The position numbers were made by a program, and so were the translations under genes. Below, one piece after another: positions 10,349 through 21,582 of a stretch of 64,000 bases of DNA. Within the stretch, counting starts at the first letter, position 1; every line of letters begins with the position of its first letter. Below the pieces are notes generated by a model. It searched no databases. It was given only the letters and a program-made list of their open reading frames with translations, and was not told where the DNA came from. The DNA comes from Ligustrum vulgare (taxonomy: Eukaryota > Streptophyta > Magnoliopsida > Lamiales > Oleaceae): positions 51,464,592 through 51,528,591 of the forward strand of contig OY743182.1 in NCBI GenBank assembly GCA_963555705.1. Direction: 5' to 3'.

Positions 10349-11175
10349 TTATGTATGATCTTTATTCAAATGTCCAAAGTTATGGCAAAAGAAACAATCC
10401 TTAATGTCTTTATGTAGTTTCTTTTGATCTGAACCCTTAACAACTATATTTTCTTTATTTGTTTTCTTGCCTTTATCTTTAGAGGTGTTTGCCAAGTGAA
10501 CACTTTCAGTTCTGTCCTGCTTCAACTTTTCTTCCTCTTGCACACAAAATAAAATGAGCTCATTTAGAGTTCATTTCTCCCTTTGATAGTTACAACAGAC
10601 CTTAAATTGACTGAATTGTGCAAGAAGCTTGCACACTATGAAATGAGCTCATTGAGAGTTCATTTCTACTTTGACAGTTATAACTAACCTTAAATTAACT
10701 ATATTGTGCAGGAAGCAATATCAATACCAAATGCACGAGCAAGTCATTAGACAAGTCGAGTTTTAGTTCCTTAAGTTTTGAAGCAGTGTGAGACATCTAT
10801 ATGATGTACTCCCTTATTTTCCCATTGTCTTTATACTTTATTGAAATCAAGCTTTGCATAAGCGTACTTGTTTCAGCCTTATCGTTTTTCGCAAAACGTT
10901 TCTTAATTTCGACAAGGAATTCATTGACATCATTTACCTCCTCAGATACTATGCCACTAAAGGCTTCCGGAATGCCGCACTTAATGATCATGAGACTCAT
11001 GTAATTTAAGCAATCCCACTTCTCAAAGTTCCTCACTTGATTAGATGAACTTTCATCCATAAGAGGAGCAGGTTGCTCAATCCTTAGTACACGGTCTAGA
11101 TCCATCCAGCCAACGAAAAGTTAATGTTCTTGTTTTGATCCTTGAAGTTTGTTCCATAAATACAAGGATTAAATT
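10349..11175 (-). pseudogene. Degenerate copia gag
   Basis: Two clear minus-strand pieces. 10797-11105 encodes a capsid-like segment ([23 protein letters not shown]). 10349-10543 encodes a lysine-rich region followed by a CX2C-type zinc knuckle start (CFFCHNFGHL). Between them at about 10550-10730 a block of about 90 bp containing AAATGAGCTCATT is duplicated in tandem. Frame breaks separate the pieces. Confidence 0.75.
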
Positions 11176-11349
11176 TGAGCTTGTAGATATACTACTAGCG
11201 GAATTTGAAACCGAATAGAGAACACTTAAACAAAATAGCTCACATAAATACCTTATTATGCAAATCATACTTTCAAACAATGGTAGGGCCCATCACAAGA
11301 TACCTAGCACAACATCAATATTTAGTCTTTGGACAGAAATATTGACTTG

Positions 11350-12310
11350 TAAGTGGTACTCTTGGTGTAGTAATCAAACACTGTCAGTAAGACATGTCAA
11401 CCAACAAGCCTTTCTTTGGACCGATTTATTGATCACATGTAAAATCAAATAACCGTCACATATTTATCACCACAAGTTCATGTGAAATTCGAGCCAAATA
11501 TTGACCTTCCTTTGGGCCGATCAATATCCGCATGAAATAACACACAAAAACCTAATTTTCCCTTGGTGTAGTGATCAAACACTGGCAATAAGACATGTTA
11601 ACCGATAAACCTTTCTTTGGACCGATTTATTGGTCACACGTTCAACCAAATAATTGCCACGTGTGTTATCACCACAAGTGCATGTGAAATTCGAGCCAAA
11701 TATTGACCTTCCTTTGGGCCGATCAATATCTGCAATGAATAACACACACAAATAACTTCTAATATTATATCTTACTTTCGAATATTATATCTCTCAAAAG
11801 ATTCTGATGTTCCAAGATTTGAAACTGAAATCACTGATTTGCATATATTTTGACTTTAGGATTTGAATTATAGAATTCAAAACTTTAGAATAAAGCAATC
11901 CTTAAGTTGAGAGAGTCAATTGCAATATTCTTAAACCTTAGGTGGCCAATTATGTGAAATTTTAAGCTTGAAGGGCTTAAATTACAATTTTTCCAAAACC
12001 TTATTGGCCCATTTAGAGAAATTCCAAACTTTAGGTCCCAATTTGAAAAAAATAAACTTTGGAGGTCCAAAATAGTGAATTTGTAAACTTTAAGGACTGA
12101 ATTAGGAATTTTTCAAACTTTTAAAGACTGAATATGACAATTTTCAAAGTTTAGGGACTGGATTAGAAAATTTTCAAACTGTAGGAGCCAAAGTAGGAAG
12201 TTATAAATCTTTAGGGACTGAATTATAAAATCCTTGACTTTAAAAAGTCCCAACTTAAATAATTTATAACTTTAGGGGCTTAGGTAGTAATTTCCATAAC
12301 TGTAGGGCTT
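11350..12310 (-). repeat. Duplicated and repetitive copia leader
   Basis: A segment of about 205 bp occurs twice in tandem (about 11362-11568 and 11569-11760), sharing CTTTGGACCGATTTATTG and CTTTGGGCCGATCAATAT. The plus-strand sister element has it once at about 32520-32720. Beyond it, 11940-12310 is an array of degenerate units of about 40 bp built on AACTTTAGGGACTGAATTA, also present in the sister leader (31970-32340). Non-coding. Confidence 0.7.
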
Positions 12311-13114
12311 GATCTTTATTTCAAAACAATGAGAGAAGACTTGTGGTGCAATTAACCATAATGTTCAAAATTGCAAAACAGTCCTTGGAGACTTCTAATT
12401 TCCGGCTGAAGTCCCTATCCCAAAATCGTGAAAGCTAGGGTTTAAACCCTAGCCGCCGTCGCCGTCGTCAAAACAAGCGCAGCGAAGCGGCGCGCAGTCA
12501 ATTCCAGATGCTACGACCTGCAGCGCCTGCGCGACGCTACTAGCTTGTAGCGCCGCACGCAACCAGTACCGGCCCATGCGCGTACCGGCAGAGCCACTTC
12601 CGACCACCCTAACTCAATGGAATCCAACTTCAACCTACCAAAACCAATCCCAACATAAATCCACATATTCAACCATATACAAATTCCCAAATTTCAACAG
12701 AAATCCATATCGAAATTTACCAGAAAATGGATTCAAAATCCAATTGCTCAACAATCATATGCACACACGATTCCAAAGTCCACCATAACCAGATTCAATA
12801 TTACAACAATCAAAATCAGATTCAACAGAAAATTTCTACCTTAATTTCGAAAACCATATACATACCAGAATGAATATATATATATATACCCACAAAAATC
12901 CAAGTTCAAGATCAATTTACATGTTTTCATATGCAAGCAGTAGAAAACAGTTGAATCTGAATCCATGGTAGATTGTAATTGCAATTTTCGGTAAATCCAA
13001 TATCAATTTCAACAGAAATTCTCGGCTTAATCCATATTTTAATCCAAATTAATCCAAAGCGTACAATTAAACACAGATCTGATAATCAACACGATGATTG
13101 GCTCTGATACCACT

Positions 13115-13566
13115 TGTTAGAAGATTTATCACAGATAATTGTTTATCTATAATCTAAAATCATTATGCTGAATTATCAAAAATTAAATAATTGAAGCGGA
13201 AGTGTAACTTAATCAAATATGATTTACGATGAACAATTCAGTTGGTTGGATATTCTAAATCAATACGTAGTCCTTATTTACTCTCTGATGATGGGATGTC
13301 AGACAGAATGAACAATACGTACGATTCAGGGACCATAACCGACTTTATATACTGAATTTCCAGTTAACCTAATTCGGCCCATCATGAATTAGGTAATGGC
13401 CTGGTATCTACACATAAAAGTCCATACATTAATTAGATGCATTAAAGCCCGATATATATAAAATCCTTATTAGTCACTTTAAATGGGCTTAACCAAATTT
13501 GATAGCCTTTTATTCAATACACAATAATTCACATATAAGCCCACACGATTGATTAAAATCCTTACA
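13115..13566 (-). repeat. LTR (5' LTR of minus-strand copia)
   Basis: 452 bp, TGTTAGAAGATTT to CTTACA on the plus strand. The minus-strand primer-binding site lies directly outside at 13096-13114. Confidence 0.9.
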
Positions 13567-13632
13567 ATCTCCCACCTGGGCTATATGTGTAACCTTACAA
13601 TTGTGTATCAATCATAACCTTATGAGTACTCA
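13567..13632 (-). other. Extra copia internal fragment outside the LTR
   Basis: These 66 bp repeat the internal sequence that follows the other LTR (7969-8034), including the polypurine tract (minus strand AGGTGGGAGAT). Internal DNA outside an LTR is not expected for a simple insertion. It suggests the remains of a second, tandemly linked element sharing this LTR. Confidence 0.8.
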
Positions 13633-13812
13633 TAAAAGTTATGTCTATTTTATTTCATTGATTGTCATTGATCTTCAGAGTAATTGCAGTAATTTTCATA
13701 AAAGTTATTTTCTTACTGTTATAGTCAGTCGAGTCTATGATGTTTACACTACCGACCACTCGGTTAAAAAAATAATGTTAAATAATATGTGGCACTAAGC
13801 TCTAATGGTGTC
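13633..13812 (+). repeat. Segmental-duplication unit D (fragment)
   Basis: Matches 1298-1410, 53215-53360 and 59635-59731 plus 61206-61255. Shared blocks are TTGTCATTGA, CATAAAAGTTATTTTCTTAC, GATGTTTACACTA and ATATGTGGCACTAAGCTC. It is cut on the left by the copia remnant and on the right by LTR-like DNA. No DC1 gene remains. Confidence 0.7.
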
Positions 13813-14387
13813 CCTGTTGGATCGATACGAACAATATAATGAAATAATCAAATGTAAAAATTCAAGAATACCAAGATTTTTCCGTTCGAAGATCTCGGAG
13901 GTTCGGTAATTCAAAAATCACCTACTCCCCCATTGAGAAATCAATTAAATTTGGATTTACGTTCAAAACTCACTAGGTACATCAATAAGTTCATCATATA
14001 TTACAAGATCAACAGCAAGAACGCCAAAAAAAAATCTTAAAAGCAAATCATACATCCTACCAAACGACAATTGGAATTCACCAAGAATAAACTCATGCTT
14101 CTATATTTTATACCTATTGTAAAACCACTCTAATCGCCAAGAAAAGAGAAGATAAAGAGAGCAATAATTAGACCTCATCAAGAAATCTAGTCCAAACTCT
14201 TAAACTAAAAGAGGCCTCACAAATTGAGAGTAAAGAAGAGGAAAATCCGAATATATTATTATGTTGGAGGGAAAAATGGAATACCTCCTATCTCATTTGA
14301 ATATCAAATGCAAGGAGTGAATATATAAGAAGTGCCGAAAGTTATGTGGGTCAAATTCCCATTTTAGGCCCAAGTTGTATAAAACGT
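13813..14387. other. LTR-like sequence interrupting unit D
   Basis: Starts TGTTGGATCGATACG at the point where similarity to unit D stops, and continues as non-coding DNA up to the CACTA end at 14388. It resembles part of an LTR, but the partner and end were not found. It may resume after 28215. Confidence 0.35.
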
Positions 14388-14699
14388 CACTACAAAAAAA
14401 AAATTTCTAGTTATGACATATTTTCTGTTACGCGTGATGCAAGTATCACAATTTTTTTGACGCTTGAAAGCGTAACTAAATATTGTAATGGTTTGAAGTG
14501 TCGCAAATAATTATATTCATATAAAAATAATTAAAAATATAATTTATTTGTAATTTAGTGAAACTTAAAATTGTAACTAAATATTATGGGGGTTCCAAAT
14601 GTCACAAATAATTATATCCATACATAAAAAAATTATTTATAATTTAGTGGCATTTAAAATCCTCACTATCCAAAACTCACTATCTAAACGTCACAATTT

Positions 14700-14950
14700 T
14701 TTCCTATTTCATTGGAGCGCGAAATTGTAACACTCGCCCACCAATCCCAATTCGTCTTTCGTTCAAATTCTTCAAAACTCAACCCAAATTCCTCAAATTA
14801 CACCAAATTGCTCAAAAAATTCTGCACCAGTGAAGCCGTTTAGCCGCAGCTTGTCGAGTCTCTGGTGTTGATCTAAGAAGGAATTCTTTTAGGGTTAGTT
14901 CCTTTCCATTTCACCGCCTTCCAATTCACTGTATCTGTCCCCTCTCTTCA
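14700..14950 (+). other. UTR-like sequence inside the CACTA element
   Basis: C- and T-rich leader-like DNA of the kind seen in plant 5' UTRs, continuing after the gypsy insertion at 18843-19010 (CTCTTCATCATCGCTTC and similar). It may be captured or native leader sequence. No reading frame is recognised. Confidence 0.3.
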
Positions 14951-15684
14951 TGATGTGATCCGGACCAGGCATCGAAGGGCGAAGTCGAGCCGTCGACAAT
15001 ATGATAGTGATCTACGTGCAAAACGGAGGAAGTTCTGTGTTGGGGTCGAGCCGAGAAGGCGAAAGGATCGAGCTGAGGCAGGAGATCAAACAATAAGGCA
15101 GAAACTGATTCACGGCCGTAAAGATATTCCTCACGGCCATAAAAATGAAATTGAAATTGATCACGACCGTAACATATTGATCACGGTCGTAACACATGAT
15201 TGGAATTTGAGGCAGAATTTGATTGAAATTTATTTCCTTTTATTATTCTAGGTTATTTTCTTGCTTATTTATATTTCTTTTCATCATTGTAAACATTAAA
15301 CAAGTTTGAGTTGATTAATAAAATTTGTGAGAGGATTCTCCAAAATTGAGAGGTTGAGTTATTCCCTTTTTCTTGAACTTATCAAAGATCCGATCTTTGT
15401 GGCGTTTTTCCAGCAAACTTATCAAATATTCGCAAGAATATTTGTGGCGTTTCCAAATTCGATACTTATCAAGGAAATTGACAAGTCCTTGTGGCGTTCA
15501 CCAATCTTGGTTCTTCAATCCGCATCGCCATAAATTGCGTCGTGATTGTCGGGTCAAGGCTTTACCGTCATTCTATCCTTATTTTTCGTTGTTTGTCGTG
15601 TGTCGATCTGATTTAGATCTTTCCTAGGTTTTAATTGTCGTTATTCCGTGTGTTCGACGAGATTCCCCGACCGGGATCGCGTCA
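14951..15684 (+). repeat. Gypsy 5' LTR
   Basis: 734 bp. It contains four copies of a CACGGCCGTAA-like motif at 15110-15200. It lacks about 55 bp present in the other LTR at 18322-18384. Confidence 0.88.
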
Positions 15685-15971
15685 TCTGGTATCAGAGCTT
15701 GGATCTATTTCAGATTCTTGCGTTTCTTGATTTTTCTTGATTTTTTTGTGTTCTTCGCGTTCTTCGTGTCAGTCATAAATTTTTCCAGTTTGATCTATAA
15801 GAGTCAGTCCCAAAAATTCAAAAGTGTTTTTCTTCTTCGTTTTTCGTCCAAATTCAGTTCCGTTTTTTTTGCCATACTCGTAGTCCAATTCTTTGACAAA
15901 TTATAAAAAAAAAAAATCCGAAAATTTTCAAATATTCCCAATTATTCCAAATTTCCTTGTTGTGTCTAAAA

Positions 15972-18386
15972 ATGTCTGATAGAGAGGTTTCCACATCTTC
16001 ATCTTCTATTGGAAACAGAAAACAGCCCAGGGGTGTGAACATAAGGAATGAACAGGATAACAATGATATGGCAGCAATGAGGGTGCAGTTTGAGAGGCTT
16101 ATGGCACAGATGGAAAATCGGGGTGCCGAGCGGGATCAATCTCATGATGGTTCTCGGGTTAGGAGAAATAATAGGCATGAGGTTGGTGTGGATGATGAAG
16201 GCATGGGTAGTGAAAGTGGAAGTATATCGTTGGGAAGTATGCGAAGGAGGGATAGAGGAGATAGGCACGAAAGAAGGCATGATAGGGAGCGTCGGGATGC
16301 TAGGAGGCATCGTGGGGGTAGAGGTGATGTTGATGACGACCTTGGGAAAATTAAAGTGAAAATACCATCGTTCCAGGGTAGGAGTGATCCGGAGGCATAC
16401 TTGGATTGGGAGACAAAGGTCGAACGGCTTTTTGATTGTAATAATTATTCGGAAAAGAAGAAGGTGAAATTAGCCGTGATTGAATTCATCGACTACGTAA
16501 ATATTTGGCAGGATCAACTAGTTACGGGTAGGAGGAGGAACCTTGAGGAGCCGGTGGAGACTTGGGGATAATTAAAAATCATAATGAGGAAGCGGTTTGT
16601 GCCGACTCATTATTATAGGGATATTTACCATAGGCTGCAGGGTATGACTCAGGGATCAAGAAGTGTAGAGGATTATCACAAGGATATGGAGGTAGCGATG
16701 ATTAGGGCTAATGTGGTGGAGGATCGGGAAGCTACGATGGCTAGGTTTTTAAGTGGGCTAAATAGAGATATAGTCAATGTCATTGAGCTGCAACATTACG
16801 TGGAGTTAGAGGACATGGTGCACATGGCCATGAAGGTGGAAAGACAGCTAAGGCGAAAGGGGGCAGCAAGACACTCACCATCTTATCCTACATCACAACC
16901 TAAGCAGGAATCCAACGATGAACATAACCCGAAAGGGAAGGAGGAGCCTACAACGAAAGGTAAAAATATTTCTGATTCTCGAACTACTCGGGATAGAAAT
17001 GTTAAATGCTTTAAGTGCTTGGGTAGGGGTCATATAGCACCCCAGTGTCCAAATAAGAAACTAATGATCTTACGTGATAACGGTGAAATTAGTTCCGAGG
17101 ATGAATTTAAGGGAATGCCTAAGTTAGTGGATGTTGGGGCTAGTAGTAGTGATGAGGAAGGATTGACCTATCCTGAAAAAGAAACACTTGTTAATCGGCG
17201 TGTCCTTAGTGCTAGGGCTCGGGTAGATGAAATTGGCGAGCAAAGGGATAATCTTTTTCATACTCGGTGCTTGGTGGGCAAAAAGGCTTGTAGTATGGTG
17301 ATTGACAGGGGAAGTTGTACTAATGTGGTTAGTACAATGTTGGTTGATAAATTAGGTTTAAGCTTGATGAAACTTCCAAACCCTTATAAATTGCAATGGC
17401 TGACCGAGTCGGGGGAAATTAAGGTAAATAAGCAGGCTAGGGTCAATTTTGCCATCGGGGGTTATAAGGATGAGGTGGTCTGTGACGTGGTACCTATGCA
17501 TGTTGGTCATATATTGTTGGGGCGACCCTGGCAACATGATAGGAGGGTAGTGCATGATGGGTTTAAGAATCAATATTCATTTGCGAAGGGTGGGAAGAAA
17601 TTTACACTTGCTCCATTATCTCCAAAAGAAGCTCAAAGTGATCAATTGAAAATCAAAAGTGAGTTTGAAAAAAGAAATAAGAGCGTTGAGGCCACGACCT
17701 CAGAAAAAGGAGAGGGTGTGAAAATCGAAAACATGAGAGTTGAGGCCACGACCTCAGAAAAAGGTGAGCTTGAGAGTGAAAAGAAAAAGAAAAGAGAGTC
17801 CACCACAAAAATGAGTTTATTTGCATTTTCTAACACATCCCTCCCCAGTTCTATGAAATCTGTTTTGCAGGGACATAACTCAAGCCATGAACGTAAAGCG
17901 GGAAAGAAAGTTATTGGCCAAAATAAGCAGCCCAAGAGGCTAAAGGATTGCATGAAGCTTAAACATGATCATCGAGTCCAGGAAAGCAGGAGGAATTTAA
18001 AAAACCGGCCAAAAATGGATTCGAGGTCGAATCCTTTTCAAGAGAGGGAGTATTATGTAATCCGGACCAGGCATCGAAGGGCGAAGTCGAGCCGTCGACA
18101 ATATGATAGTGATCTACGTGCAAAACGGAGCAAATTCTGTGTTGGGGTCGAGCCGAGAAGGATAAAGAATCGAGCCGAGGCAGGAGATCAAACAATAAGG
18201 CAGAAACTGATTCACGGCCGTAAAGATATTCCTCACGGCCGTAAAAATGAAATTGAAATTGATCACCGCCGTAACATATTGATCACCGCCGTAACACATG
18301 ATTGGAATTTGAGGCAGAATATTCGTTACGGCCGTAAACTAGATATTCACGGTCGTAACTCAAGATTTTCCGGATTTCTCAATTAA
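15972..18386 (+). pseudogene. Gypsy gag-protease reading frame with one stop
   Basis: One frame runs from ATG 15972 (or 15957) to 18386, broken by a single TAA at 16569-16571. Before the stop lies an Arg/Asp-rich N-terminal region and the start of the capsid (KIKVKIPSFQGRSDPEAYLD). After it come the rest of the capsid (HYHR-type block, MTQGSRSVEDY, ANVVEDREATMARFL), a zinc knuckle CFKCLGRGHIAPQC (about 17008) and a protease-like segment VIDRGSCTNVV, where the usual D-S/T/G-G triad reads D-R-G. Near residues 365-405 VEATTSEKGE is repeated. The frame continues through the purine tract into the right LTR. No pol domain follows. Confidence 0.8.
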
Positions 18387-18842
18387 TTTATTTCCTTTTA
18401 TTATTCTAGGTTATTTTCTTGCTTATTTATATTTCTTTTCATCATTGTAAACATTAGACAAGTTTGAGTTGATTAATAAAATTTGTGAGAGGATTCTCCA
18501 AAATTGAGAGGTTGAGTTATTCCCTTTTTCTTGAACTTATCAAAGATCCGATCTTTGTGGCGTTCTTCCAGCAAACTTATCAAATATTCGCAAGAATATT
18601 TGTGGCATTTCCAAATTCGATACTTATCAAGGAAATTGACAAGTCCTTGTGGCGTTCACCAATCTTGGTTCTTCAATCCGCATCGCCATAAATTGCGTCG
18701 TGATTGTCGGGTCAAGGCTTTACCGTCATTCTATCCTTATTTTTCGTTGTTTGTCGTGTGTCGATCTGATTTAGATCTTTCCTAGGTTTTAATTGTCGTT
18801 AATCCGGGTGTTCGACGAGATTCCCCGACCGGGATCGCGTCA
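18051..18842 (+). repeat. Gypsy 3' LTR
   Basis: About 792 bp, matching the 5' LTR closely except for an extra segment at 18322-18384 with two more ACGGCCGTAA-type motifs. Ends GGGATCGCGTCA, as the other LTR does. Confidence 0.87.
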
Positions 18843-19040
18843 CTTCGTCCCCTTCTTCTCTCTTCATCATCGCTTCTACCGTTTTGGCACGAAGATTTCT
18901 TATCTCTTCTGCAGCTTTGACACCCATCTTCTACCGTCTTTGACTCGAGCATTTCTTGCTGTTTTTCCTGCTATTTTTGCACAAACACGCCAGATCACGT
19001 GACTAGAGGTTCAAAAAACTTCTTTCCTCTTCTTCGAACT

Positions 19041-19310
19041 ACCATTTATATGTGTACTTTTATTGTTTGATAACTTTGTTGAATGCATAAAGTATTTTTC
19101 TCATGTCTATTAAAACAAATGTGCATTGACTTTCTGTGTATTGCTTTAGATTAGAGAAATATTGCACCTGGGCCAAAATAATTAGTTCTTGAAGGAAATG
19201 TGTTGTTCACATTTATATGTTTGTTTTTTGTATTTTGTTTGGTAACTTTGTTCAATGTATAAATTATTTTTTCTCTTGTCTATTAAAACAAATGTGCATT
19301 AGGTTTGTTT
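19041..19310. repeat. Imperfect tandem duplication in the CACTA interior
   Basis: About 170 bp is repeated: 19041-19130 and 19210-19300 share CATTTATATGT, AACTTTGTT, TCTATTAAAACAAATGTGCATT. A third partial match (CTGCACCTGGGCCAAA) lies at 25625, after the copia insertion. Confidence 0.6.
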
Positions 19311-19335
19311 CATAGTTCTGAAATGATGTGTTGTT

Positions 19336-19545
19336 TGTTATAAATATCTTGGGTGTGAATGACCCATTATTCCCTTGTAAAGTTTATATTATTACAATTG
19401 TACCATTATCTACCCCTATAAATAGGGTACTTCACTCCTTCATTTAACACACAATTGGAATACAAAGAATTCTCTCTATATCTCTATATTCTCTCTAATA
19501 TTTTGGTAATCTTGTTCTCTCTAATACTTTGGTAGTTTTACAACA
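19336..19545 (+). repeat. Copia 5' LTR (210 bp)
   Basis: Starts TGTTATAAATATCTTGGG and ends TTTTACAACA. Contains CTATAAATAGGG, a good TATA-box candidate at about 19417. Confidence 0.9.
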
Positions 19546-19629
19546 CGTTATCAGCACGAGATTCTAGTCAACTGAGTTAACAAATGTTCAATCTGTATCA
19601 AGAAGGTAATAATTTAAAATATCTTTTAT

Positions 19630-19960
19630 ATATTATGCTACCACCTACATGATTGGTTTTACCACCTACATGGTTGGTTTTATCAGTTTTAATTATATCA
19701 TGCTACCACCTACATGGTTGGTTTTACCAGTTTTAATTATATTATGCTACCACCTACATGGTTGGTTTTACCAGTTTTAATTATATTATGCTACCACCTA
19801 CATGGTTGTTTTTACCAGTTTTAATTATATTATGCTACCACCTACATGGTTGGTTTTACCAGTTTTAATTATATCATGCTACCACCTACATGGTTGGTTT
19901 TACAATTTTTAAGTATATCATACTACCACCTATATAATTGGTTCTACCAGTTTTATTATC
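19630..19960 (+). repeat. 44-bp tandem repeat in copia leader
   Basis: About seven units containing CTACCACCTACATGG, then TTGGTTTTACCAG, then TTTTAATTATAT. Inner units are nearly identical and the flanking units degenerate. Non-coding, between primer site and gag. Confidence 0.85.
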
Positions 19961-20451
19961 GTTGGTTCTACTGGGTTTCTTTAAATATATGGTTTAAATG
20001 AAATCACATTTTATGTATTTTCTAAAAGGATAAATTTATAATATAATCAATTCATCATTCCAATAAAGTGTACTTACAAAAGCAAAAGTTATTTTTCTTT
20101 TTGAAAATTAAAATCACAATTTCAAAAGATGTAATGATTAAACATCACTTTATGAAACATGGTTACATATATATCACATAATTCTTGAAATGCAATTTCT
20201 GAAAAATCTTTTGTTAATGTCACTCTTATTATACGTATTAATCATTTGTTAATTTATCTTGATTAATTGACACCACAACTTAGATTTTTACATAGCAATT
20301 TCAAAATTTTATTTTATTGCTACAACAACTTAGAATTATAATTAATATTCCAAAAGAATAAAAATTCGATATAGAAATCATGTCATTAATGCTTTACTGA
20401 GATTTTTCAAGGAATTAATTATGTCTCATGTTTGATTGAATAGTTATCCTA

Positions 20452-21450
20452 ATGGAAAACATCACAAAACTCGAGTCCATTGCACTAGATGTATCCGGGA
20501 AAAATGATCTATCATGAATCCTAGATGCCGAGATCCATCTTATTTCAAAAGGGCTTGGAGAAACAATCAAAGAAGGAAACAAAGAATCCCTTCAGGATCG
20601 TGCAAAAGCACTTATTTTCCTTCGTCACCATCTTCATGATGGTTTGAAAATAGAATATCTTACTGTGAAGGATCCACAAGAACTCTGGAAAAACTTAAAA
20701 GACAGATTTGACCATTAGAGGACTGTAGTCCTCCCAAAAGCCCTTTATGAATGGATGCATCTTCGTTTGCAAAGTTTTAAAACTGTGAGTGAGTACAATT
20801 CTGAACTATTCAGAATATGTTCAAAATTGAATTTATGTGGAGAAAAGATCACTGAAGCAGATATGCTAGAAAAAACATTCTCCACCTTTCACGTCTCAAA
20901 TGTGCTCCTGCAACAGAAATATCGTGAGCGTGGTTTTAAAAGGTACTCAGAACTCATATCTTGCCTTTTGGTAGCCGAAAAAAATAATGAGTTGTTGATG
21001 AAAAATCACGGATTACGTCCAACCGGTTCTGTACCATTTCCTGAAGCAAGTTGTACTGCATTTCCTGAAGCAAATGCTATATCAAGAAATAGACACGGAT
21101 ACAAATGTGGCCGTGGGCACGAACGTAGGCGTGGACACGGACATGAACAGGGACGTGGACGTGGAAGGAATTTTGGACAAAATCATCAACAACATGGCCA
21201 CATGGTTAAAAGGCACAAGGCAAATGAGAATAACATAATCAAACGGCAACACGAAGAAAGTTGCTTCCGATGTGGCATGAAAGGGCATTGGTCACGTACC
21301 TGTCATACGGAAAAACACGTTGTGGACCTTTACCAACAATCTATTAAAGGAAAAGAAAAAATAGAGACAAATTTAGCTGATTGTCCAGTTCATAGGACAC
21401 ACCTAGATGTCTCTGATTTTTATATTAGTGATATGGAAAATATAGATTAG
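20452..21450 (+). pseudogene. Copia gag (broken)
   Basis: Frame opens at ATG 20452 and is interrupted by stops near 20515 (TGA) and 20716 (TAG), then stays open to 21450. Visible are a capsid-like region (LYEWMHLRLQSFKTVSEYN), an Arg/Gly/His-rich stretch, the zinc knuckle CFRCGMKGHWSRTC (about 21263) and the segment HLDVSDFYISDMENID typical of the end of gag in this lineage. Confidence 0.82.
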
Positions 21451-21582
21451 TTTGCTTTACCAAAAAGTCACGATGTTATTTTAAAATCTTAATATGTATT
21501 GTCCGTTTGATGTTAAATTATGTTTTAACTTCTTTTTATCATAAATTCACTTTTCTAAATTATCTATTTGATTATATTTTAG

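Larger units (their letters stand above)
7516..13566 (-). mobile_element. Decayed Ty1/copia retrotransposon, minus strand
   Basis: Two LTRs (7516-7968 and 13115-13566) bound an internal region read on the minus strand. The primer site is immediately inside the right LTR (minus strand TGGTATCAGAGCC, initiator-Met type). A polypurine tract AAGTGGGAGAT abuts the left LTR. Internal sequence aligns with the plus-strand element at 30590-37836 from leader to RNase H, but protease and most of integrase are deleted near 10330-10350. The LTRs differ at several percent by eye, so it is old. No clean target duplication is seen. The right side continues with extra internal sequence. Confidence 0.9.
14951..18842 (+). 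mobile_element. Non-autonomous Ty3/gypsy element (gag-protease only)
   Basis: LTRs lie at 14951-15684 and about 18051-18842. A primer site TGGTATCAGAGCTTGGA follows the left LTR. A purine tract AGAGAGGGAG (18041-18050) precedes the right LTR. Flanking pentamers CTTCA and CTTCG differ at one base. The internal 2.4 kb encodes gag and an aspartic-protease-like domain, then passes directly to the 3' end without reverse transcriptase, RNase H or integrase. It therefore needed enzymes from another element to move. Confidence 0.88.

Noticed and set aside
15999..16310. 103-codon antisense ORF over the gypsy gag
   Set aside because: It lies opposite a recognised gag frame and has only low-complexity composition.
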